From NCBI GenBank assembly GCA_016584495.1, contig WAID01000015.1, positions 992,501 through 1,056,500 of the forward strand: a stretch of 64,000 bases of DNA. The letters are read 5' to 3'. Positions 12,384 through 24,265 of the stretch are shown one piece after another. Within the stretch, counting starts at the first letter, position 1; each line of letters opens with the position of its first letter. The translations under genes and the position numbers were made by a program. Below the pieces are notes generated by a model that ran no database searches, was not told where the DNA came from, and worked only from the letters and a program-made list of their open reading frames with translations. The DNA comes from Celoporthe dispersa (taxonomy: Eukaryota; Ascomycota; Sordariomycetes; Diaporthales; Cryphonectriaceae).

Positions 12384-13566
12384 GGCTGCTGTGCTGTCCC
12401 TGCTTGCTGGCTCACCGCTGCTGCTGGGGCTAATACCCTCTAAGAACAGATTGAACTGGTCTCGAGAAGCTCAAGGAATGTCGGATATGTCCACAGGACC
12501 AATGTTGGCGGCAGTTGATGACCCGGGCTGTCTAGAAATATTCAAGACGAGACACGGCCGGACAGACTCGGCCTCGAAGGAGTCGGCGGACATGTCCATC
12601 TGTCCGAGTCCTGGGCACCAAAGGGAACCCAGAGCTGAGAACTGTCTGGCATATTGGTCTGCCTAGGTCCAGCCCCACCTCACCCGCCATCAGCACGCTC
12701 TATTTACAGTAAGCGTTGCATCAGTGCACCTTGTTTATTTCTTTTCCTCGCCCTATCATCCCCGGTCAGGCTTTAATGAGGTGCGGTCGTGAATTAACTG
12801 TACGAGTCTCGTCATGGAAGGGTCAGGCCAGACTGCTGCACCGAGGTTGGGCACAGCAACTAAATGAACCATATCAATGCTGGCCTGTCTCTTTCAAATA
12901 ATTGGGTGTAGCAATACTGCAACCCAGCGCTTTGGACATGACTCCTCAAATATTATCATCTCATGCCCAGGACAACCTTGGAAGCTAAAGAATGATTCTG
13001 GTCCAACTCTAAGTGAACAAATCATCGTACACGATTAATGTTACCCACAATTGCCTCCCCCCGACTCCTTCCACCATGTCGCTCTCACGACATGTCGGGC
13101 CCGATAGGCAACGTTGCCCTGCCGGTCCGCATCTGTGCGCGTCAAGGGAACGATGACTCCCACCGCCTCCATCAGCTGATGACTCACCCAGGATCACCAT
13201 CCGGCAAACATGTCGCCTCTCCTCAAGGCCGACAAGAAAGTTCTGTCTCTACAGCTTCATCACACCTCACTTCTAACCAACCACAATCGGCCATCGTCTC
13301 CTCAACCCAGGCTCTTCACAACCCACTTCCTCCTAGGTTCTACAAACTTCTCTTACACCGTTGGGCGCTCCATTCCACAAACCATCATCTCCTCCCGCTT
13401 CCAGGTCTTACCCCCTCTCATCTCTATATTAAAAAACAAACTGATAATAATAAAATATAAAAAATCAAATAAAGAAAAGGAGGGAGAAAAAGGAAAGAAA
13501 AATCGAAAAAGAAAAAGAAAAACAGAAAGAAAACAGAAGAGAAAAAAAGGGAACTATATAAACACG
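12384..13566. other. Divergent intergenic region
   Basis: This gap carries the promoters of the GST gene (leftward) and the GNAT gene (rightward). A purine-rich A/G tract at about 13440-13560 immediately precedes the GNAT start. No additional gene is supported. Confidence 0.5.
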
Positions 13567-14391
13567 ATGCCCCCACAGCTCCATCTCCGCCCAGCCACCC
13601 CCACCGACATCCCCCGAATGGTAGAAATCTTCCTCGCCGCCTTCTCCCCCGGCCCCTGGAGCGCCCTCGTCTTCCCGCCCAACCTGCGCACCCAGCCGGG
13701 CAAGACAGACGAGTTCGACTGGCGCGCGCGCGTGTTCCGCGCCCAGCTGGACAGGCCGGGACAGCATCACGTCCTGGCGGTCCAGAAGCACCGGGGCGGG
13801 GCGGGGGAGGGGAGGAGGAGGAAGAAGAGGTCATCCTGGGCTGGGCGGGCTGGGTGGATGCCGCGCGGGATACGACGGCGGGGATGACGGACGAGGAGAA
13901 GAGGGCGGACCTGGAGAGGACGTGGGGAGTGCCAATCCGCCGGGTCTGGACAGGGCGGCCCTGGAGGAGATGGCGAGGCAGGGCGAGGTGGTGAACGAGA
14001 TGGCGAGGAAAGCGCTGGGGGCGGAGAGGTTGAGGGAGTCGCTCGGTAGGTCTGCTTTTCTCTCTCTTTTCGTTCGCTGTTCTCTTCTGGTTTGATGTCA
14101 TTTGATGTTATTACTATATAGTCTGTGACCTGGCTGCCTAACCACTCAGACACACAGAACTCCACTACCTCACAATCGACCCAGTCCACCAGCGCAAGGG
14201 CGCAGGACGACTGCTCCTGCAAGAGGGCCTCGACCGTGCAGCTGCAGGAGGAAAAAGACGTGTGGCTGCGCTCAACCTCCGAGGGCAGGCCATTGTATCT
14301 CGCCCTGGGCTTCGAGGGGGTCGGCGAAGCATTGGTCTTGGGGAGCCGGCATTTCGCCATGGTGAAGAGGGTTGTCAGTGGCAAGGAATGA
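13567..14391 (+). pseudogene. GNAT family N-acetyltransferase, three frame breaks (pseudogene or sequence error)
   Basis: The start at 13567 opens a GNAT-type N-terminus (LHLRPATPTDIPRMVEIF). The frame then changes at the G-rich stretch 13796-13819, again at CC 13937-13938, and a third time at the A5 run 14252-14256. One base added, one added and one removed, respectively, would restore a single protein of about 237 residues. One intron, 14046-14157, has a clean GT-AG and correct phase. After it comes the acetyl-CoA-binding region of the fold: LTIDPVHQRKGAGRLL, which is the Q/R-x-x-G-x-G/A signature. The last part, LYLALGFEGVGE, is the usual strand near the end. The substrate cannot be told. 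Conservation past every break argues for recent breaks or error rather than old decay. Confidence 0.7.
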
Positions 14392-14601
14392 CCAGTACAT
14401 GTCTTATATGTGTACATGTATTTATATACCAATCAAGTATGTATTCACATATATATATACATACATATATACATATATTTACGGAGAACGTTTAGATGAA
14501 CCTGTTTTGATGTCATCCGTGGCCTTCATGTATCAGTCTTGCCATGTGCGCACAGGGCGCCCTCTTACCCAGTTCGCTTCTTGTGATCTGCTTGCTTCTC
14601 C

Positions 14602-16941
14602 TCAGCTCTCGGCAGCGCTCTTGCCCGCGGCCTTCTTCCTCCCCTTCGTCTTCTCCTCCTTTTCTTTTCCCTCCTTCTTCCCCTTCTTCTTGGGCTCCAG
14701 CCACTCGCTGAAGCCCACAGGCCAGTACACACGCCCCTGGGGGCCACCCATGCCAAAGTCCTCAGGGCTCACAGCCAGGGCGCCACTGGCGGGGGCGGCC
14801 TCGGGTGTCCCGTCCTCGCCGCCATCATCCGCTGCCTCGTCTCCTCCACCTGTGGACTTGGCCTTCCGCTTCTTGGGCGGGGCCTTCTTGGCCTTCTTCG
14901 ACGCTAGGGCAGGGCGGTCCTGGTCCTCTCGCTCGTGAGGGACCATATCGGCAATCTGCTCGTGGCCGGGCAGCCTGAAGCGCCGCATCAGCTCGAACAC
15001 GGCCTGCTCCTTGTCCTTGGCCTCGATCATGAGGTCCATATCGGGTGGACAGGGGGCAGCGTCGCCACGCGATGGCTGTGCTTGCGCCTCTCGTGCGACG
15101 ACACCGTGCCGGGGCGCGGTTCTGAGTAGTGCATCTTCTGCTTGATGCCCTTGCGGGTCCAGGTGGCAGAGATGCGGGCCGAGATCTCTGGCTGCGAGAT
15201 GTCGAACGTGCCCTCGCGGCACTTGTCGGCGTCGAAGATGATGTTATGGTGGTGGTAGTCGAGGACGAGGGGGATGTTCAGCTCCTCGCAGATGGGGAGC
15301 AGGTCGTGGACCGACCAGGACACATCATCATTCTCCAGCACCAGCCGGCGCTTGATGGAGTCTGGGAGGAGGACGTAGTTGGCGCGGAAGCGGTCGAGGG
15401 CTGCTGGCTTCCCGCCATCGCCGGCAAAGGTGCCGCCCATGTGCAGGATCATGACGGCGTCGCGGTCCTGCTGGGGTGGGAGTTTCAACAGCGACAGCAT
15501 CTCGGCATGGTACTCCAGGTCCCGGATGGACGCGGTGACGACCTCCTTCCGGGGCGACCCGAGCTGTGTGAACTATACAGAGAGCGAGGCCGCCCGAGGT
15601 TAGCCGTGTCCCTCCGCTCCTCATCACCGGCGTGGAGGGGTGTCTTGTTGTCTCACCTGTCCAGGGTGCGTCGTCAGGCGGTGCCCGAGCTCTGCAGCGA
15701 CCCTGCCGACCTCGGCCAGGACCTCGGACGCAAAAGGGGTGAGCCTGTAGCCGTACTCGCCGTGGCTGGCAAAGGGAAACATCTCGGAGCTGAGGCGCAT
15801 GAACTTGATCCCGTACCTGTCGTTCCAGCGGAGCATCTTGATGATGTCCCGGGCGTTGGCCAGTCCTAAGCGCTCCACCCAGCCCTGGCCGCGGGCCACG
15901 TCGGGCTTCTTGCTCGTGTCTGGCCTGTTCCTGGGCCCCTCAGGCTGTGATGGGTCCACCAGGGGATGGCGGTGCTCGAGCAAGGTCGCGATGCGGCACG
16001 TTCGTGAGCTGAAGACCGAGGGCTTGGCACAGCGCAGATACGTATTCAGACAGGCCTGGCGAGCCGTTAGCCTAGCAGGGGATTTTCGTGGGACGAGAGC
16101 AGTGGACAGAGGGGGGGAGGGGAGGGGAGGGGAGGGAGAGACCGACATAGCCCAGACGACCTTTCCAGGGCAGTGGCAGATAGTCGCTGTTGACGGCTGG
16201 TGGCCGTTTTGCGGCATCATCTGCAGTCACGGGCTCACCGTCCGCCTCGCTTCCCTCCTGCGGTGCGTAGTCCTGCCCGCTGAGGTCTGCCCGGCCTAGG
16301 TCACCGGGTTCTCGGTCCGGGGTGAGGAGGGTGCGGTGGGCCTTAAGGACGTCACCTCCGTCCATGACGGGTCGCAGGCGGTAGGAACGTTCAATCCGGT
16401 CGTCACCACCCAGGGCCTTGACCATGCTCTCCTCGACCTGGAGCTTGCGCCTCTTGACGTCCCTCTTGAAGTTCAGCTCCATCTCCTCCAGGCCCTGCAT
16501 GGCGTGCGCGACGCCCACCTGGGCCACCTCGGCCCGGTGCTCCGCCTTCTCTGCGCTGCTCTCCGCCGACAGCCCCTGCTGCCGCATCTTCTCGACCTCT
16601 CTGAGGTTGGGCGTGATGCCGGCGCCTTTGTCCTGGCCCGTGGTGGTCCTGCGCGACGAGGCGGTACGGCGCGAGGATCTCCTGAGGTTCTGGTTCGGGT
16701 TGCTGCTGCTGCTACTGCTGCTGCTGCTGTTGTTGTTGTTGTTGCCGTTGCCGTTGCCGTTGCTGCTGTTGCTGTTGGGTGCCGTAAGATCTGCCGATGT
16801 GCTATTCTGTTCACCAGCAGTTGCACTCTTGTGCTCTGGCTGCGGGGCCTCTGCGGCGACGTGGGGAGGTATACGTGCATCAGCATCAGCAGCAGAAACG
16901 GCGGCAGCCCTCTTCTTGCTAGTAGCAGCACGCGATGACAT
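14602..16941 (-). CDS. uve1: UV-damage endonuclease UvdE/Uve1, about 721 aa, one frame break
   Basis: Exons on the minus strand are 16941-16147, 16055-15657 and 15572-14602; introns are 91 and 84 bp. The start at 16941 is the first ATG of the frame. An N-terminal low-complexity tail rich in Asn and Ser and basic patches precedes the catalytic TIM-barrel domain, which begins near RLGYACLNTYLR. Family hallmarks are HPGQF, HMGGT, ENDD and DYHHHN, with the His and Glu/Asp residues expected to bind metals. The enzyme nicks DNA 5' of UV photoproducts and other lesions, starting alternative excision repair in nucleus or mitochondria. The frame breaks at the G5 run 15052-15056, where one further base restores it. 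The C-terminal tail is Lys-rich. The homologue in Neurospora is mus-18. Confidence 0.9.
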
Positions 16942-19900
16942 GGCGATGGTGGAGACTGTGGCGGTATGACGTCTCAGAGAAGGAGCAGTATATGACAGCG
17001 ATGCTGCTGCTCTGTCCGCCCTGAGGGCGCGGAGACAGAGTAGCGGGATGGTGGCGGAGCTGCTGGTCCGGAGGGTGTAGTAGGACGGGGCAGCCAGCTG
17101 TCGAAGAGTCGGAGCTCGATGTCCGGTTGCAGTGACACAAGGGGGGTAAATGACATGCAGGTGAATGTTTGGGGCACATGCGAGAGGCAGCGCTGGGGTA
17201 GTACTAGGGCTCGGGCCTCGTCTCACACGGTGGAGGGGTTGGTTTGGTTTTTTTTTTTTTTTTTTAGGGGGGGCGTTATCTGGCTGGGTAGCTCTTCCAA
17301 ATACCTTCTCCCTTCCTCCTCCTCTCTTCTGGAGGCGGCCGAAACTGGCAAAAAGCAGACAGACCGGTGGGATAGACAGACACAGGCAACAGCTAGCTCG
17401 ACCCGTGCATGTGTGGGTCGGGTCGGGTCGTGTCGATGTGGTCCAGGCTGGCAAGCTGGGTTAAACTGCAGGGCTGGCTGGATGGATGGATGGATGGATG
17501 GATAGGCAGTGGCAGGCCTGGCGGTTAAGATGGCATGCAGCAAGACGTGACCTCACGGGGCCAGGCAGGGTGCGTGTAGGTGAGTAGTGATTGGTCGGTT
17601 CAGGCGCCTCCTGCGGGACCTCAGGTGTACACGCGTGGTGATTCTGCACTCGTGAAGGGGGGAGGGGGGGGGCTGGGACATCCGTGGCGGGTACGGCGTG
17701 CTGTAAAACAGACAGAGATGTGTTGAGGTAGCATAGACCAGGTGCTTGTTGGTATATGGTCGTGGTTGGTTGTGGTTCGAGATTCGTTGACGGCGCCCGC
17801 CCTGGCTGGGAGTTCTGATCTCGGCCTGGGCGCGGGCGGCTGAGCCCTGAACTTGGACTAGATTGCAATAGCTGAAAATGATGATTAGATGACCAGTAGA
17901 CTTATCCTGCCGTCATGCTGCTGTAGCATGTAGATGATGACCGGTAGGCTCGGGGCAGGGCCTGGTAGCAACAGTAAGCAGGCCACCACCACAGGTCACC
18001 CAGGTCATCACTTAGCTGCTGTTGCTGCTGCTGCTCGCCTTGCCTGCTTCTCCTCTCCCGTGGCGAGCTGGGAGAGACACAGGTCACAGGCCTGCTGGGT
18101 GAGGTCCCTGCGACTTGCGGGTGGTGGTGGCCAGTGGCCGACACAGGTCGGGAACTATGATGAAATGGGAGAGACCAGCCCCAAGACCTAGATCGAACGA
18201 ACAGGGCGAGATCAAGGCTGCGAGGCAAAAGATCAACGTCATTGCTCCCCCTGATAAGGAGGGACGGGGGAGGGGGGCGGCGACAGGTTGAATATCCCGA
18301 TGTGTCACCAGCTGCGGATGGAGACTGGATGGGTGTCCGACGACATTTTTTCCTTTTTTTGTTTCTTCTCTTTTCTTGTGAGTAGATCTAAGATCGATCA
18401 CATCAGAGGTGAGAAGGCACAGGGCCCGGTGTGACGACCTTCATCTCGCCCTTGGGCAGATCCAGGGGTGGTGCTCTCGCGGCACCCACCACCCGTTGGC
18501 CTCTCGTCGTCACTGCTCGTTTTGGTTGTGCCGCCAAGCAAGAGAGGAAAGAGAGACTAACATCATCATTTTCACGCCGACGACTGCGCTGATGATGTAA
18601 TGCCATATCCACCCCTGTCATGATCTGCAGATCCCTGCTTAGCATGTTCTTGTGTTGACAGGTTACCCCTGCCATGCCGTCCCGCGAACTGCTTTCAGCA
18701 TGTAGCTTCAATCTACAAGGCTCTCTCTGCAATATACCGTCCCAGGATGGTGGTTGTCGTTCTCGGCAGGATAAGCATAAACAAGACGAGAGATTGATAT
18801 ACGTACATCTACATCTGGTTCCAAATATCCACAGCAAGCACCCAAGCCGTTGTCACGTAGTTACAGTACTCTTTCTGCATACTTACGGCATCGCATGACA
18901 TATTGGGTCAGATTGCTCCAAACACCAAGGGGATGATTGATTACTGCCGTACAGCAGTGGATGTAAGCAGTAATTAGTACACCTAGTGCTCCGTAGTACT
19001 ACAGCAAAACCTTCCCCCCCCCCCCCCCTCTCCCCAAAAAAAATCCACGAATCTCGGCCGAGTACTCCGGATGATAACCTCCGGCCCGACAGCAAAAGTT
19101 CCATATCAACGTGGTATAGTCTATCTTATTTGCTCCGAGAATGGCTTGGTCCAATATGCTAATTACAGCACCATGTAGACCCCAACCCACCACGCCCGCC
19201 CCCAGCCTTGGTTACAGGTGCCTCTCAAGTACGGCAGCCAGAACATCCACCGTTAATACATAGCATTAGCAGCTGCCCTGGCTTTTCTGGGTTAAAAATT
19301 GCGTGCTGCTGATGGGAAATTCCGAGGTGTGCCTGCGAGACCCGTCTTGGGTGATCGATCCTGTCCACAGCGGCCGCGAAGCTCTCGTGTGGCGTCCACG
19401 AGCTCCGCGGCATCAGGATGGTAGCCGCACCTGGCCTTGCAAAGCTTCACGATGCCTATGGCAGGCCTAGACGGCGAGTCGCCTGGAAACTGATTGTTTT
19501 GCATACGACAGACCAATCTCTGCGCCCTTTAAGAGAGGTCCTCCCCTTATACTATCAAGAAGCCGATGGGCAGGAGACTGAAAAGGGCAACTAGGACATT
19601 CAGGAAAAAGGCAGGTAGCTCCGCTTCTGATTGTTATTAGGACGAGTTCCAAAGTTCCCGTATTGATCCGAACCGTAATTGGAGCTGAATAATATGAGCG
19701 CTTGAGGGGCCGCAATTGTTTCGAAGTGCCAAAGAGTCGGATTCAAGGACAGACAAGTCCTGGAGCTTCGATGGTCGTGATTAGAAAGTATAAGCAAGAT
19801 AAGAAGAGAAGACAATCGTCATGTTGAGGCTTTTGCGTTTGTCGGCATAGCCGACATTATTAATAACATGAAATGTATTGGGGGGCGATACACTGCAAAT

Positions 19901-21738
19901 TGTGCTAGAGATGTTTTGAGAGAAAGAGAGAAATAGACTTGTCATTCTGTATAAGCACGAAACCAAGGAGGCGATAATCATCTGCAGTGATCAGAAGCCA
20001 ACAACACATATTCACGGGTTCAACGTTCAACAGGCGGGCATCAACCCTTTGGGCAAATTTATCAAGTCCAGTCTCTACCGACGAGAATCGCACCAGTCCA
20101 TACGGCGGACAGCCGATAATGGTCAGCCCATACGATACCGCGCGCATCTGTTGGGGGCTCTGGCGAGCGTTCGGATGCCCGCCTCTCCACCCTCCTCATA
20201 GTCCTCCGACTCTCCCAGTCTGAGTCTAGTAATCGAATTTGGAGCACGATTTCGCATAATTTTGTCAGATTTCTTTTCACCTTTTGCCCCCCCCCCCCCC
20301 ATGATATCCCCTCACGTTCACGCTGAGTGTCTGTCGGGAGTCTTTGTAGACAGCGGTGAAACCTCAGTCCGATGCGTGGTGCTTAGCTCGCCCGTCGGAT
20401 TCACGCGCCTTTGCTTTTAAATATACAAAAGGAAGAGCAAATATAGGGGACAGTAGCTGAATTCCCTTCGAAGCAATCAGTCTGACATACACGCAAGGGC
20501 CCTTGCACCAGCCATGTTTGCTATCGATGTCTCAACCATGAGTGGCCCAAACAAACTATAATGAAGGATTCTGTCTTTTTACCTGAGGCTTGACACGACA
20601 GTGTCATTACTTGAAAAAGTCCTTAAGCGCACCAAATGATAGGCTCACCCGTGGAGACTTTGATATCTGCCCGCTGTACACAATTTGAATGAGTGTTCGG
20701 TTGTTTGTTTTTTTTAAACCGTATTATGAATCGTTGTAACTCGGAACTCCTGGCAATACGCCTGCTGCCAATCATCATCCTGACATGTCCTGGCAGGGAA
20801 AGGCCTTGATAGACCTTCAAATGACGTTAGATTTCCTTCTGAGGCTGGCCTCCTATGGCGCGTGCTGTTGCAGAACGGCTGGAGCAAACTTCATACAGCG
20901 GGTTTTGGGGGTGCTCCATATGGTAGGCATCAGCCCAATTGGGACTACGTTTTCAGCCGTGCTCGAGACACAGTCTGCAAGCTGCGCCGACAGACAGAGG
21001 ATTCCCAATGGTACGTCTGAATGGATATTGTGGTGATTGTGTGGAGGAACACCACGCATCCGCATGACGGATATTCACTAACCCAGAGACCCTCACATTG
21101 ATAGTGACAAAGCTGCAGGTGTGTTTTATAGAATTAATCTCGCTAGAAAGGGTGTTGTATAGAAGCCTGTTGAGATCTTCCTTAGCCAGTAGTTGTACCA
21201 AGAGCAGAATCAGTAATGAAGCCTCCAAGGGCATGTCCCTGATAATAGTACTCTTATAGTTTTTGGTACACTATACACGCATCACTTTAAGGTATGCCTA
21301 GACGCCTCCCAGCATGAAAGGTCATAGTATGCTATTTTCTTTATAGCCAAGGCTCTCCTCCTCTGTTGCTGCCCCAGAACTGTGCTGTACCCGTCAACCA
21401 CAGCATTGACAAACAAATCATAGACTCTGACCACACATTCTCAGATACAATATGCTATACAAAAGGCTGCCATCACCTTCCAGGACATACTGCCGGGTCC
21501 CCGCTGCTGGAACGGCGTTGAGGTGTGGAGAAGCAAAGTTATGGTCCGGCCGCTGGGTATCAGAAGTCTTATATCCGCTGCTCCAGCGGGAATTCTTGGT
21601 TCCCGAACCCCTCATGAGCCCAAGAATGTTCACGTGTTTGAGAGTTCTACTCTCCTATATTAACATGTTGAATTATCTGACACCATATTAAAAATCACAC
21701 TTATTATCATTACCATTATCATCATCATCACCATCATC
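16942..21738. other. Gene-poor 4.8 kb stretch
   Basis: No gene is recognisable. The first part is the uve1 promoter region with low-complexity tracts, including (GGAT)n at 17480-17504 and a C15 run at 19014-19028. From about 18900 the sequence looks more AT-rich than the flanking genes, with only short, unsupported frames. I find no transposase, reverse transcriptase or terminal repeats. A run of CAT-type triplets (about 21710-21740) leads into the MetE-like start codon. Confidence 0.45.
17480..17504. repeat. (GGAT)n microsatellite
   Basis: About six tandem GGAT units lie upstream of uve1. Confidence 0.9.
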
Positions 21739-22962
21739 ATGGCGCCCGTCTTTCGCGCCGACCAGGTCGGCTCCCTCCTCCGCCCGGCCTCCCTCCTCGA
21801 CCTCCGCACCAAGCACCAGATCACCGCCAGCTACGCAGCCATCACAACCTCGGAGGAGGTTACCCGGGCCACCTCGGACGCCGTGGCCGCCGCGGTGCAG
21901 CGGCAGCTGGACCAGTCCATCTACCCGGTCACGACGGGCGAGCTGGAGCGGTCCATCTTCTACGGCGGCTTCTTCGAGACCCTCGAGGGCCTCACCACGC
22001 TGCCCGCGCTGCCCATCCCCTCTGCCTTCCGGCGAGGACTGCCCAGCGTCGCGAGGCTGCACGAGGCAGGCGTCCAGACCCGCCCTGGCGTCGTGGCGAC
22101 GGGACCGATCCGGTGGACGGGGCCTGCGTACGGAGACAGCTGGGCCCTGCTGAAGAGCAGCGTGCCGGACGAGTCGTGCTGGGAAAAGTGCAAGATCACC
22201 ATCCCCAGCCCGACGTACCAGCATATCCAGCTCAGGCCGGGCACTGCGTACACGGCTGCGTCCGGATACACGGGCGACGAGGCCTACTTTGCTGACCTGG
22301 CGGCGGCGTACCGGGCGGAGCTGAAGAGCCTGTACGAGGCCGGGTGCCGCAACGTGCAGGTGGACGACCCCAACATGACGTTTTTTGTCATGGACTCGTT
22401 CCTGGCCGGGTGCCATGACGAGGGCGTCGATGCGGACGCGCTGATGGAGCAGTACATCCGCGTGCACAACGCCTGCATCGCGGGCCGGCCCCAGGACATG
22501 CACGTGGGGGTTCACCTGTGCCGCGGCAACATGTGGAGCGGCGTTGTGGAGGGCGGTGTGGGAGCTGGCTCGTACGAGCGGATTGCGGAGAGGATGCTGC
22601 GCGGGCTGGAGTATGATTCTTTCTATCTCGAGTATGACGACGAGCGGTCGGGCGACTTTGCGCCGCTGCGGTTCCTGCCTAGGGACAAGAGGGTTGTCCT
22701 TGGTCTGGTGTCGACGAAGCGGGCTGCGCTGGAGGATATTGATCACCTGGCCGAGAGGGTGCGCGAGGCTGCGGGTGTTATTGCCCAGGCGCAGGGCCGG
22801 GCGGTGGAGGAGGTGTTGCGGGACAACCTGGCTGTGAGCCCGCAGTGTGGCTTTGCGAGCCAGAGCCAGGGAGGCGGTGTGGGCATGACAGAGGAGAGGC
22901 AGTGGGAGAAGCTGGCCCTGGTGAGAGACCTGGCCCGGAGGATCTGGACAGACGCTGCGTAG
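21739..22962 (+). CDS. Stand-alone MetE C-terminal domain-like protein (B12-independent methionine synthase family), 407 aa
   Basis: A single-exon frame encodes a protein of the UROD/MetE-like superfamily. The N-terminus RADQVGSLLRP is the usual opening of short MetE-related proteins such as the bacterial YxjG/YxjH type. Zinc ligands known from MetE are all placed: His259 and Cys261 (HLCRGN), Glu298 (FYLEYDDER) and Cys370 (SPQCGF). The folate/homocysteine N-terminal half of true MetE is absent, and the protein is about half MetE length. A zinc-dependent methyl transfer to a thiol is therefore plausible, but the methyl donor and acceptor are unknown. The start is the only ATG near the conserved N-terminus. 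No frame breaks are present. Confidence 0.88.
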   Translation: MAPVFRADQVGSLLRPASLLDLRTKHQITASYAAITTSEEVTRATSDAVAAAVQRQLDQSIYPVTTGELERSIFYGGFFETLEGLTTLPALPIPSAFRRGLPSVARLHEAGVQTRPGVVATGPIRWTGPAYGDSWALLKSSVPDESCWEKCKITIPSPTYQHIQLRPGTAYTAASGYTGDEAYFADLAAAYRAELKSLYEAGCRNVQVDDPNMTFFVMDSFLAGCHDEGVDADALMEQYIRVHNACIAGRPQDMHVGVHLCRGNMWSGVVEGGVGAGSYERIAERMLRGLEYDSFYLEYDDERSGDFAPLRFLPRDKRVVLGLVSTKRAALEDIDHLAERVREAAGVIAQAQGRAVEEVLRDNLAVSPQCGFASQSQGGGVGMTEERQWEKLALVRDLARRIWTDAA

Positions 22963-24265
22963 GGGAGGAGTATACGTATCAGGTATATACGAGGCAGAAG
23001 GGCGGGCTGTGGTCTAGTAGAGGATGTAAATCTATGCTAGATCGCTATAACACGAGCGCAAGGCTTGCTGCAAAGAGACATGGCCAGCTTTTTCTTGTCT
23101 GTCTCTGTCTTCATTCTTACTATGATTGAAAGAATGGAAATTGGCAATAAACCTGGCCTGATCCTCTACTACACAAATGGTCATTACATAAAGGAAAACC
23201 TGGATGGAAATAATGATTATATGGCTTACTCCCTCCTGTTACACCATCTCGGCCTGACGTGACGGCAATTGACATGTGTAAACCAAGGTCTTAGGCAAGT
23301 ATGCTCAGTAATGGCCGCAGACTTTATGAACAACCACCGCCACCCAAACATACCCGGACTTGCTTGCCGAGAGCCCACATGCCCATACGCTAATTTCAAG
23401 CGGTGCGTGCTGTGAGCAGTTGGTTCGCGCTTAGCTGGTCCCTCGGTTCCCCAAGGTGCCAATCCATATAATCCAGGTTGCCGTGCCCAAGTGCCGCGCG
23501 TGAAGTAAAGAATAGCGCCCGTTTTTTTTCTTCCTCCTCTTCCTTTTTTCTTGGTTGGAGGAAAAGGGACCTGGCGTGTGAGGGAGGAGAAAGGCTGTTA
23601 GTCTACGCAGCACCCCCTCCTCAGTCACAGCAGGGCACCGGGTGGGAGGGGTCCACATCCGATGGGTGCGCAGGTGAAACGCATACTTGACTTGGAACAA
23701 CAATCACTGGATATGTTTTCTCCGCCCAGTCCCCATCTTATCGACAGCGCGAAGGGCCGAACCAGCGAGAAGGCAACGAGGCAAGCGGTTGATTGAATTA
23801 TGTGGTCTGGGTACAGCTGTGAAGAGCCGACAACAACAACCGTAGCCCCAAGTCGCCATGTCGTAACTCATACAACATGTCGTTCGTATGGATAGGCTTC
23901 TAGTATAGCGCTGACAGATCAGCCTGACACAATTGGCCTGGCTTCTAGGCAAAATAGATCGAGAGAGCGAGAGAGAGAGAAGAGAGAGAGGCGTGGGGAA
24001 GAACTGGGGCCCCAGATTCGTCTGCCCTGGGGCCCGCCGCTAGAACTCACTCGTTAGTACAAGCAAGCTTGAAAAATTTAAAACCCATCGGCCCTCGACT
24101 TGTCCTTATGCTTGGGACTCTTTGAGGACCGCTTGATGTCTCAGGCCTCTTGGGTGTCCAGCAGCAGCTTAGGGGACGACGGGTATCTTTTACAGAGACT
24201 TTTTTAAGCAGAGAAGAAAGAGGAAAAGAAGAAAAGAAAAAGGAGAGAAGAGGCCAGAGGACACA
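22963..24265. other. Intergenic, promoter of the CYP53 gene
   Basis: This gap lies between the MetE-like stop and the P450 start. A GA-rich tract lies at about 23955-23990, and a purine-rich stretch (24200-24260) precedes the P450 start. No exon is supported. Confidence 0.5.

Noticed and set aside
16942..17454. Longer N-terminus for Uve1
   Set aside because: The frame is open further upstream but has no ATG before 16941, so the extension would need a non-ATG start or another exon.
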